From Herpetosiphon sp. (GTDB taxonomy: Bacteria; Chloroflexota; Anaerolineae; Anaerolineales; Villigracilaceae): a stretch of 34,367 nt of DNA. Shown here piece after piece: positions 23,698 to 30,693 of the stretch (position 1 is its first letter; every line of letters begins with the position of its first letter). The position numbers and the translations under genes are program-made. Location of the stretch: positions 1-34,367 of the forward strand of contig DYDH01000022.1 in the NCBI GenBank assembly GCA_020717985.1, written 5' to 3'. Under the pieces are notes generated by a model, which saw only the letters and a list, made by a program, of their open reading frames with translations, ran no database searches and had not been told where the DNA came from.

Positions 23698-23726
23698 TTT
23701 ACCACATTTACGTTAAACGTTATAAT
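23698..23726 (+). promoter_or_regulatory. Promoter with probable leaderless start at 23734
   Basis: TTTACC (23698-23703) and TATAAT (23721-23726) are 17 bp apart, and the ATG at 23734 is 7 nt after the -10 box, so the mRNA should begin at the start codon. The spacer holds ACGTTAAACGTT, a piece of the palindrome found at 9296-9333. Confidence 0.65.
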
Positions 23727-23733
23727 CCCATTT

Positions 23734-24549
23734 ATGGATATCCATGCCGGAATTATCGCCGCATCAATTTTGATCGTTGTCGCCGCTGTTTTTGTGATAC
23801 GCGCGGCTATTCGTGTCATGCAGTCTGCGCGTAAATTGTCCTTCTACAGTTTGCGCCGGATGCACAATAGGAACGCCTGGCAATTATTTTTCTTTTCCTT
23901 GTTTTTGTTCAGTTGCGCAATCTGGCTTCCATTTTATGGCGAACCCATTGTTTATGGCTATTTTCCGCCGTCGCCGACTCCATCATTAACGCCGACGATC
24001 ACACTGACCCCAACCATCACGTTGACGCCAACGGTTACAGTCCCTGCAACCCAAACTTTGACTCCCTCTGTCTCTGAAACTCCCACGCTTACACTTACGC
24101 CATTTTTGCCTGAGTCGATTCGAACATTATTTCAAGGCGAGGTGACTCCAAATCCCGATGCGCTTTTCACCGCCATTCAATTTTCAAACGAGTTTGACGG
24201 CACGAATCCCATTGACCCTAAAACTGTGTTCGAGCTTCCCATCCAAACCATGTACGGCGGATTCGATTACAACAACACCATCCCTGGCGTGCAATGGACT
24301 GCACTCTGGTATCGCGATGGACAATTGATAGATTATGAAACCCAACCCTGGAACGGCGGCACCGGCGGTATCGGCGGTTATACCGAATGCACAGACCCAA
24401 TTGGCGGCTGGCTGGCGGGTCAATATGAAGTGCAAATCTTTATGGGGTATGAATGGAAAGTGGTCGGGCGTTTTATTGTACTTGGCGCTCCTGAAACCCC
24501 TACAGTCACGCCAACCTTTACACCAATTCCGCCTGTGACCACTCCATAA
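23734..24549 (+). CDS. Membrane-anchored protein with Thr/Pro-rich linker, function unknown
   Basis: 271 residues from ATG 23734; an in-frame ATG at 23680 would start inside the divergent kinase gene, upstream of the promoter. Two hydrophobic segments (~6-28 and ~50-68) flank a basic loop. A low-complexity Thr/Pro stretch (~78-128, repeated TLTPT units) leads to a ~130-residue extracytoplasmic domain (LFQGEVTPN...QFSNEF...WYRDGQLIDYETQPWNGG...YEVQIFMGYEWKVVGRFIV) that looks like a beta-sandwich, and the protein ends in another short Thr/Pro run. Thr/Pro linkers of this kind are common in surface proteins of Anaerolineae and may be glycosylated. I do not recognise the terminal domain. Confidence 0.65.
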   Translation: MDIHAGIIAASILIVVAAVFVIRAAIRVMQSARKLSFYSLRRMHNRNAWQLFFFSLFLFSCAIWLPFYGEPIVYGYFPPSPTPSLTPTITLTPTITLTPTVTVPATQTLTPSVSETPTLTLTPFLPESIRTLFQGEVTPNPDALFTAIQFSNEFDGTNPIDPKTVFELPIQTMYGGFDYNNTIPGVQWTALWYRDGQLIDYETQPWNGGTGGIGGYTECTDPIGGWLAGQYEVQIFMGYEWKVVGRFIVLGAPETPTVTPTFTPIPPVTTP

Positions 24550-24565
24550 TCGAAGAGGCTTCCCT

Positions 24566-25051
24566 GTGACCGAAAAAGCATTCCAGGATTTCTATCCCGA
24601 ATACTTCGCGCATTGCTATGGTTGTGGAAGTATGAACGAACTCGGACACCAGATCAAAAGTTATTGGGACGGTGAAGAATCAGTCTGTCATTTTCAACCC
24701 AAGCCATATCACACCGCAATTCCCGGATATGTTTATGGCGGTCTGCTCGCCTCATTGGTGGATTGTCATGGCACAGGCACAGCCGCCGCTGCAGGTTACC
24801 GCGCCGAAAACCGCGCCATGGATACCGAGCCGCCTTTGCGTTATCTCACTGCATCCCTGCATGTGGATTATCTCAAACCCACGCCTTTGGGTCCTGTGCT
24901 GGAGATCCGCGCGAGGGTTAAAGAAGTGAAGGGGCGCAAGGTTGTTATAGAAGAATGGATCGTTGTAAATGGGGAAATCACCGTGAAAGGGGAGTTGGTT
25001 GCGGTGCAGGTTCCGGAGAGTTTGGTGAAGGAATTGCTGGGGGAGAAGTGA
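24566..25051 (+). CDS. PaaI-type hotdog-fold thioesterase
   Basis: 161 residues. The HCYGCGSMNELGHQIKSYW start and the VYGGLLASLVDCHGTGTAA helix are typical of the PaaI/YigI group of hotdog thioesterases, which hydrolyse acyl-CoA; VDYLKPTPLG and KGELVAVQVPES form the following strands. The start is a GTG 16 bp after the previous stop with AGAGG upstream, so it is likely co-transcribed with the membrane protein. The substrate is unknown. Confidence 0.82.
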   Translation: MTEKAFQDFYPEYFAHCYGCGSMNELGHQIKSYWDGEESVCHFQPKPYHTAIPGYVYGGLLASLVDCHGTGTAAAAGYRAENRAMDTEPPLRYLTASLHVDYLKPTPLGPVLEIRARVKEVKGRKVVIEEWIVVNGEITVKGELVAVQVPESLVKELLGEK

Positions 25052-25066
25052 GAAGTAAAAAGTGAG

Positions 25067-25143
25067 AAGTGACGAGTAATAAGTAACAAGAAAAAGTCCC
25101 GTATGGCTTAGCCATTACGGGACACAACTTATTACTTCTCACT
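25067..25143. terminator. Bidirectional hairpin between convergent genes
   Basis: The core stem is GTCCCGTATGGC (25096-25107) with GCCATTACGGGAC (25111-25123), one bulged T, 3-nt loop. A-rich and T-rich flanks extend it, and the outer sequence 25067-25085 pairs imperfectly with ACTTATTACTTCTCACT (25127-25143), which contains the stop of the minus-strand gene. The plus side also carries three direct copies of GAGAAGT. It probably terminates both genes. Confidence 0.6.
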
Positions 25144-25524
25144 CCACTCCTTCATTGGCTTGAAGTAAAAATCCTCCCAGCCTTTTTGGTAATCATCCGC
25201 CTGTCCTTCGGGGATATTGGAATGATGGAGTGTTAATTTTGTTTTACCGTGACTTTCTTCCAATAAAATTTCCACAATTGAATCTTCTGAGCCTTCGGGA
25301 AATTCCGCTGTGCGCCAGGCTTGCAGAATTCTTTTGTTCTCTTCCAACTCTAAAAACATTCCCTTAATATAACCATCCCATGCGACGAAATCGCCATCTA
25401 CAGTGCCATCTACTTTTGCGGGACTGCCCGTGAGGGCGCTGTGTCCTTCGCTCGAAAGCAATGCTTTGTAGATGGTTTCTGCCTTTGCATGGATCGTAAC
25501 GCTAACAGTAAATTCATTTTTCAT
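25132..25524 (-). CDS. SRPBCC / AHSA1-like protein
   Basis: 130 residues, the length of a single START-like (Bet v1) domain of the AHSA1 type: TVSVTIHAKAETIYKALLSS, then GDFVAWDGYIKGMFLELEEN, WRTAEFPEGSEDSIVEILLE and GWEDFYFKPMKEW. This fold binds hydrophobic ligands or client proteins; bacterial members are mostly uncharacterised. Its start is 8 bp after the psuG stop, with AAGGAGA overlapping that stop, so it is the last gene of the SPFH-psuG transcription unit. Confidence 0.85.
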   Translation of the reverse strand: MKNEFTVSVTIHAKAETIYKALLSSEGHSALTGSPAKVDGTVDGDFVAWDGYIKGMFLELEENKRILQAWRTAEFPEGSEDSIVEILLEESHGKTKLTLHHSNIPEGQADDYQKGWEDFYFKPMKEWSEK

Positions 25525-25532
25525 TCTTCTCC

Positions 25533-26462
25533 TTAGATCGCCCAGGCTTTCTTTTTACCGCTCATCGCTTCCGCAATCTGTGCGGCGAGCCGTGCATTGT
25601 TTAACAATAATGCCAGGTTTGTACGTAGGGATTTTCCCTCTGTTAATTCACTGATGCGACTCAATAAGAACGGGGTAAGTTTCTGTCCGTGGATTCCCTG
25701 CTTAATGGCTTCGGCAGACGCTTTGGCGATGATCGGTTCCATTTCAGACTTTGGAATGGATTCTGTTTCAGGGACAGGGTTCGTCACAAGGATGGCGCTC
25801 TTCATGCCCAGGTTCCAATGTGCCTGCGCAAACTCCGCAATCTCTTTGGGCGAGTCAAGGCGCACGCTTACGCCAAGTCCGCTTTCACGGGAATAGAACG
25901 CGGGGAATTCATCGGTCTGATAGCCCACGACAGGCACGCCCATGGTTTCGAGATATTCAAGTGTGGCAGGCAGATCCAAAATTGCCTTTGCGCCCGCGCA
26001 GACCACGATCGTGGGAATATTTGCCAGTGAGCGCAAGTCAGTTGAAATATCAAAGGATGATTCCTTGTGTACGCCGCCAATTCCGCCTGTGGCGAAGACT
26101 TTGATGCCTGTCATATTCGCGGCGAACATTGTGCCAGCCACGGTGGTTCCGCCATTTGCCTTTTTGACAATGGCGGTGGCGAAATCGCGGTGGCTCACTT
26201 TCAGCGTGGACTCAGCGTCAGAAAGCCGAACCAGCTCCTCGTCGGAGAGTCCGATGTGGATTTGTCCATTCAGCAGGGCAACGGTGGCGGGCGTCGCTCC
26301 ACAGTCGCGCACATTTTTTTCCATGTCCCGCGCAAGTTCCAAATTTTGCGGGCGGGGAAGTCCATGTGTGATGACAGTGGATTCAAGCGCAACAATAGGC
26401 GCGCCAAGATCAAGCGCTATTTTTATTTCGGGGGCAATGGTAAAGTTGGGATGTTTTATCAT
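25533..26462 (-). CDS. psuG: Pseudouridine-5'-phosphate glycosidase
   Basis: 309 residues, the usual length. It splits pseudouridine 5'-phosphate into uracil and ribose 5-phosphate. VALESTVITHGLPRPQN contains Glu27 (Glu31 of E. coli PsuG); Lys88 in TLKVSHRD, His132 in GGVHKE and Lys159 in CAGAKAILDL correspond to the active-site Lys93, His137 and the Schiff-base Lys166; the C-terminal NNARLAAQIA carries the conserved Asn. Its ATG overlaps the stop of the upstream SPFH gene (ATGA), so it is translationally coupled to it. No pseudouridine kinase (psuK) is adjacent, which is unusual because psuG and psuK are often paired or fused. Confidence 0.93.
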   Translation of the reverse strand: MIKHPNFTIAPEIKIALDLGAPIVALESTVITHGLPRPQNLELARDMEKNVRDCGATPATVALLNGQIHIGLSDEELVRLSDAESTLKVSHRDFATAIVKKANGGTTVAGTMFAANMTGIKVFATGGIGGVHKESSFDISTDLRSLANIPTIVVCAGAKAILDLPATLEYLETMGVPVVGYQTDEFPAFYSRESGLGVSVRLDSPKEIAEFAQAHWNLGMKSAILVTNPVPETESIPKSEMEPIIAKASAEAIKQGIHGQKLTPFLLSRISELTEGKSLRTNLALLLNNARLAAQIAEAMSGKKKAWAI

Positions 26463-28048
26463 GGTTTCCTGACCCAGTGGTTGGTGAGATAGGCGATGTC
26501 GGCTATGGCCTTTTCGATCTGAACGATTTCGGCTTTTCTTTCTTCAACAGTCCTGGTATCTTTTTCGATCAATAATAATCTTGCCGCGATCATTTCCTTG
26601 CGGAATGATTTTAGTATTTCCTGCGCAATGGCTACGGCATCTTTTTTGCCAGCGTCGCGCTGGGCGAATTGGGTTTTTAATTCGGGGCTCATGACAAGGA
26701 TGGCGCCCAGTTCATGAAGGTCCTTCTCCACATCTTTGCCTTTGTTGGGCATCAGTCCTTTTTCGTAATTATCAATGACAACGCTGTTGATCAATTTGAT
26801 GATCTCCACCATGTCATGTGTCTTTTTTGATTTCTCCACCAAGCCGCGTCTTTTTGCGTTTTCGTGTGAAAGATTCCATGCATCCTTGATCTTATCGTGG
26901 ATCAGGTAGGAGGGGAGCTGCCATGTGCCGATGTCTATCCATTCGACAGATACGCCGAGGTTGGCGGCTTTCTCTTTGAATTTATTTTCAAAGAATTGCG
27001 CGGTGATTCTGGAGCGTGATTTGAAATTGGGCGCGAGAGATTCTTTTCTTTCTCCCACGAGTGTTTGCTGTCCCGTTAATTCCACGCGCATTTGCGCGAT
27101 GGTCTGGTCGTTTGTCGAAGCAGTGTCAACTTCCTTCTGGCTGATGCTGGCCAGAATCTCGCTTAAGGTATGCGATTTGATCAGTTCTTCCAACTCGGAA
27201 ATAATCAGCGGAATGATGGTGCTGTCCCAGGGGAATGCAATGTCAAAGGGTGGCGGGGCTTCGGATGTGATGATGACCTGGTTGTAGACCAGCGCCTGCA
27301 CGGCGTTTTCTTCAAATTGAAATGCGTTATTTTGCGCCGAAGACTCTTCGGTTGTCTTTTTACGGAGGATGCTAAAAATGACCTTGATGTCCAGCGCTTC
27401 CAGCGGGATGCCGTCCTTGGTACGCGATTTGAGGGAAAGTCCGCTGATGAACTGGTCGCGCAGGTTGATGATGGCATATTCTCTTTCGCCCGCTTCATCA
27501 GAATGACCTATTTCGCGGATACGGTCAAACCTGCCAAGTTTCCAGGCATTGCTGCGCGGGTAGATGACTTGGGGGGCGCCGTTCACTTTTTCGATCAATG
27601 CCACGCTGTCGAGATTGACTTGAATGGAGCCGGGTCCGCCAATTAAGATGAGGGGCGATTTTTCATCCTTCTCGTTGATGATTCCTTCGTTAATGGTTAG
27701 TTTTTCGCGTCCGTAGCCGAATGCAACCTCTTCGAGGAAGTTGAATGCGATCTCTTCATCTTCTTCCAGTTCGTACACATCTTCCAGGTAGCGTGCCGCC
27801 ATTTCTTTGGACAGGTTGTATGCAACATATATCAAGGGAATATATTTCAGAAAACTTAAAGCAATGATGATCGCGATGTTAAATCGCCCATCCACGCCAA
27901 TGATGGTTGGTATCATGGTGAAGCCGCTCAAGATGAGCCAGATTGCCGCGATGCCGATCCAGCGCCATTTTTTTCTGAATTCCACACCGGCATCTGTCAA
28001 CCCGAAGAGCAGGGATGTTATTTCGTCGCGTTGCATTCTTTTTCTCAT
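26459..28048 (-). CDS. SPFH/band-7-like membrane protein 4 (divergent)
   Basis: 529 residues. Two membrane segments near the N-terminus (~29-50 and ~57-78), an acidic stretch (EDVYELEEDEEI), then a region comparable to the SPFH domain: LILIGGPGSIQVNLDSVALI (~133-152), YAIINLRDQF (~191-200, the shared [VI][DN]LRxQ motif) and LKSRTKDGIPLEALDIKVIF. Later, KFKEKAANLGVSVEWIDIGTW corresponds to the strand before the coiled coil, followed by a long charged helix to the C-terminus. It is the most diverged of the four, so SPFH assignment rests partly on its neighbours. It overlaps both the upstream SPFH gene and psuG by ATGA. Predicted to oligomerise at the membrane. Confidence 0.6.
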   Translation of the reverse strand: MRKRMQRDEITSLLFGLTDAGVEFRKKWRWIGIAAIWLILSGFTMIPTIIGVDGRFNIAIIIALSFLKYIPLIYVAYNLSKEMAARYLEDVYELEEDEEIAFNFLEEVAFGYGREKLTINEGIINEKDEKSPLILIGGPGSIQVNLDSVALIEKVNGAPQVIYPRSNAWKLGRFDRIREIGHSDEAGEREYAIINLRDQFISGLSLKSRTKDGIPLEALDIKVIFSILRKKTTEESSAQNNAFQFEENAVQALVYNQVIITSEAPPPFDIAFPWDSTIIPLIISELEELIKSHTLSEILASISQKEVDTASTNDQTIAQMRVELTGQQTLVGERKESLAPNFKSRSRITAQFFENKFKEKAANLGVSVEWIDIGTWQLPSYLIHDKIKDAWNLSHENAKRRGLVEKSKKTHDMVEIIKLINSVVIDNYEKGLMPNKGKDVEKDLHELGAILVMSPELKTQFAQRDAGKKDAVAIAQEILKSFRKEMIAARLLLIEKDTRTVEERKAEIVQIEKAIADIAYLTNHWVRKP

Positions 28049-29493
28049 GGCGTATCTCCGCCCTGCGGGGTGCGCGGTATGCCATCAGAACTGTTGTCCA
28101 ATATCCACTTCCAGATCTCATCCAGCTTTCTTGATTCTTTTTCCATGTCGCTACTGGCGTTGCTTTCGCTGAGGATGAATTCTTTAAGCGGCAGGATCAG
28201 CAATTGAAGGGTCTTGAACGGGTTTTGCTGCGGAGTGGCTGATTTTCTGCCGATGAATGATTTGGACGCGATTTTTGCAAATGCCTTGCTGCCTTCTTCG
28301 CGCGCGGCGGTTTCGATCAGCGATTCCTTTTCCTTTAAGTGGTTTTCTTCCTTCTTCGCAATTTTCATCCATTCGGTGCTCCATTGTTGGATGGTCTGTT
28401 CTTCAATGGATGCTTCAAAGAGCACGTTATGAATTCGCACGTCCATGATCTCGAGTCCGCGCGATTGCAGCTGTTTAAATTCAAGGCTGTCCACCCACTC
28501 ACCGGTCTGCGCGCCCGTATCGTCCAGCCCTTCCACGCTCGGCTGTCTGACGCGTTTATTGATCATATTTTCGATCGTTTGCAGTCCGTTGGTTCCGACG
28601 GGCGTAAACAAATCTCCCAGTTTGAACTTGCGGATGTATTCGCGCCAGATATTGACAACCAGGTGCGCGGGGAGTTGGTTCCACTCCAGGCGAACTTGGC
28701 TGTCTTCAGATGCGCCAAGCTGTACCACTTCGCGTGTGATCGCATTGCGGACAGATTCGGCATCGAAGCCGTATTGCGATCTCACACCGCTTTCCGACAC
28801 ATTTTTTTCAGCTGGGCGCTTGATGCGGAATTTTATACTGATCGAGGCGGAAATATCAAAGCCGTCACGCGTCGCCCCGTTGGTTTGCTGGCGGCGGATT
28901 TGCGCTTCATCAGGGGCTTTGTTTGGTGAAATCAGCGTGGGTTTTTGGAAAGGCTGGTCGGTTGCAAGCGGGCCAATAAACTGGCGCTGCGCCCGAAGGT
29001 CAACGCTGCCCGCAATATATTCATTACGAAGCTCGTTATGAAGTTTATAGCTTTTTGTGAATACCACCCCCGGCCCGACCGTATCCCTGATCTCAGTATC
29101 GGTTCGCAAAACAGCCGCGCTCGCCGTATCCAGAACGATTACACCGGGACCGTGCTTATCGGCTTCGCCTTCGTGCATGATCACACGTCCGTTTTTGATG
29201 AACAAAGCCGGTCCGCGGCTGCCTGTTTCAAAGTTCTTTACCCGCGAATAGATTTCCTGTCTGTGTTTTGGGTTTTGAATCGGCAGAACGAACTGGGAGA
29301 AAAAATAGACCAGACGATCCAGCAGGTAGGTGGCGATAAAAAAGTCCGCACCGAGTAAAAAGATGTTAACTAAATAATGGTATGGGTAGCTATAATTAAT
29401 CCCCGCCAGGAACACCACAATAAACCAGGCCGCATTGGTGGAAAGTACCACGCCAATAGGGGTTTGCAGGAAAGCACCAATTCTTCTCATCAT
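28045..29493 (-). CDS. SPFH/band-7 membrane protein 3
   Basis: 482 residues. Two membrane segments (~12-33 and ~40-70). The SPFH region begins with GPALFIKNGRVIMHEGE (~94-110), continues with DTVGPGVVFTKSYK (~137-150) and AGSVDLRAQ (~161-169), and has TRDGFDISASISIKFRI, which matches the stomatin strand pattern. LEIMDVRIHNVLFEASIEEQ precedes a charged coiled coil (EEQTIQQWSTEWMKIAKKEE) as in stomatins and prohibitins. Two adjacent ATGs open the gene; the second (29490) has better spacing from AGGGA. That ribosome-binding site lies in one arm of a 12-bp hairpin. The next SPFH gene overlaps its stop by ATGA. Confidence 0.75.
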   Translation of the reverse strand: MMRRIGAFLQTPIGVVLSTNAAWFIVVFLAGINYSYPYHYLVNIFLLGADFFIATYLLDRLVYFFSQFVLPIQNPKHRQEIYSRVKNFETGSRGPALFIKNGRVIMHEGEADKHGPGVIVLDTASAAVLRTDTEIRDTVGPGVVFTKSYKLHNELRNEYIAGSVDLRAQRQFIGPLATDQPFQKPTLISPNKAPDEAQIRRQQTNGATRDGFDISASISIKFRIKRPAEKNVSESGVRSQYGFDAESVRNAITREVVQLGASEDSQVRLEWNQLPAHLVVNIWREYIRKFKLGDLFTPVGTNGLQTIENMINKRVRQPSVEGLDDTGAQTGEWVDSLEFKQLQSRGLEIMDVRIHNVLFEASIEEQTIQQWSTEWMKIAKKEENHLKEKESLIETAAREEGSKAFAKIASKSFIGRKSATPQQNPFKTLQLLILPLKEFILSESNASSDMEKESRKLDEIWKWILDNSSDGIPRTPQGGDTP

Positions 29494-29495
29494 TG

Positions 29496-29524
29496 TTCCC
29501 TGATTCTAAAGCAGAATCAGGGAA
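29496..29524 (-). promoter_or_regulatory. 12-bp inverted repeat covering the ribosome-binding site of SPFH gene 3
   Basis: TTCCCTGATTCT and AGAATCAGGGAA are perfect arms (29496-29507 and 29513-29524) around a 5-nt loop. On the minus-strand RNA the second arm contains the AGGGA ribosome-binding site of the start at 29493/29490, so folding would block it. As DNA it is also a good dimeric operator. It lies in the only sizeable gap of the SPFH block; the rest of that 153-bp gap (29525-29646) holds a possible weak promoter and no gene. Confidence 0.65.
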
Positions 29525-29535
29525 TTCGGCAATAA

Positions 29536-29563
29536 ATTATGAATTTGGAAGACTTAATGTCGC
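29536..29563 (-). promoter_or_regulatory. Possible internal promoter before SPFH gene 3
   Basis: Minus strand: CATAAT (29541-29536) with GCGACA (29563-29558) 16 bp upstream. The -35 match is poor. If used, transcription would begin near 29529, just before the 12-bp hairpin. Confidence 0.3.
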
Positions 29564-29646
29564 GCACGATCAGTTGTTACAAAATACGTAAAAGTAACCA
29601 CTTTACCGCCTCTTCAAGGTTTTGGCAAATAAAGTCTGGGGGAGTT

Positions 29647-30693
29647 CTAGGTGGGTTTGGCAATTGCAATTACAGTCCCAAGAATTTGATTATCTTTGCC
29701 AAGTGGGATCGGGGAATAGTCCTGACTGCTATCGGTTGTTTCTGAAATCAAGACATTCTCTCTCGCAATATATTTTTTTACCATATACGCATATTCATTG
29801 TCAGTTAATGCGCGGGACACAATCACAATGTGATCACTTGCATTTCTTGGTTGCGTACTAAATAGAACATAATCGCCTTCTTCAATGGGTACTGGCTTGC
29901 TTGCGTTCATGCTTTTTCCTTCAACTTTTGCCCAACCGTAGCTGACGTTTTGCGCAAGATTTATTTGATGGTCCACGGAATTTGTTGTGGTATGTGTTGA
30001 GATCAGCTTGCACAATTTCCCATCAATTTCGATGGTTCGGATTATCGCGCCATGTTTTGGCGCTGGTTCCACCCAAATAATTCCATTCCGACCGGCGCAG
30101 ACAGATTCATATCTTGGAAGCCATGGAAGGACCATGAAATCGCTTTCATTCTGTGCAACAGATCTTTTCAAAACATTATATTCTTCGATTGTTGGCAGCG
30201 GGTTTATGAGTGTTTCGATTAAATTTTGGACATTTTCCATACGATCTGCACAGATGCGTGCCGATTCGTAATCGCTTTCTTCTTTATACTCTTTTAACAA
30301 TTGTGTCAATATCGCAAGTGAGGTTTCGCACGCCTTTTGTGCCTGAATAGTATCTCCACGTTTTAAATGGAGCACGCCAAAAAGCCGCTCCCCCATAGCT
30401 TCGTTGAAAGAAAGTCCACGCATTCGAAAACCCTGTACGGCATCTGCCAAAATGACCTTTGCGTTTTTTATATCGTTCAACTTTAAATATGCAATTGCCA
30501 AGTAAAAACAGTAATAGAGAAGATTGCTACTCTGCAGATCGCTTGTTAAATAAATCTCCCGCTTCAGATCTTTAATGAGCAACTCCACATCGTAGATACC
30601 GTTGAGCATCTCCCCAGTTTTTTTTTCAATGGAAGTAACTACCTGATTTTTGTCTTGAAGGCTATGTAGTATAGCCCAAACTTCATCTTTCAT
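29647..30693 (-). CDS. TPR protein with C-terminal S24/LexA-type peptidase domain
   Basis: 348 residues from the ATG at 30693, chosen because AGGGAG lies 7 nt upstream; an in-frame ATG at 30783 would overlap the preceding gene by 100 bp. Residues ~45-165 are paired helices of TPR type (LLYYCFYLAIAYLKLNDIKN, GERLFGVLHLKRGDTIQAQK). The C-terminal ~100 residues match the S24 fold of LexA, UmuD and phage repressors: KVEGKSM with Ser261 as nucleophile, EEGDYVLF, YMVKKYI with Lys306 as the base, ISETTDSSQDYSPI and ILGTVIAI. A Cys-Ala-Gly at 199-201, before this domain, could be the self-cleavage site (LexA cuts Ala-Gly). There is no helix-turn-helix. It overlaps the SPFH 2 gene by 11 bp. Probably a sensor or self-processing partner of the SPFH proteins. 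Confidence 0.75.
   Translation of the reverse strand: MKDEVWAILHSLQDKNQVVTSIEKKTGEMLNGIYDVELLIKDLKREIYLTSDLQSSNLLYYCFYLAIAYLKLNDIKNAKVILADAVQGFRMRGLSFNEAMGERLFGVLHLKRGDTIQAQKACETSLAILTQLLKEYKEESDYESARICADRMENVQNLIETLINPLPTIEEYNVLKRSVAQNESDFMVLPWLPRYESVCAGRNGIIWVEPAPKHGAIIRTIEIDGKLCKLISTHTTTNSVDHQINLAQNVSYGWAKVEGKSMNASKPVPIEEGDYVLFSTQPRNASDHIVIVSRALTDNEYAYMVKKYIARENVLISETTDSSQDYSPIPLGKDNQILGTVIAIAKPT

Noticed and set aside
29539..29745. A 68-codon plus-strand frame in the gap before SPFH gene 3
   Set aside because: No ribosome-binding site, overlaps the end of the S24 gene on the other strand, and has no recognisable pattern.
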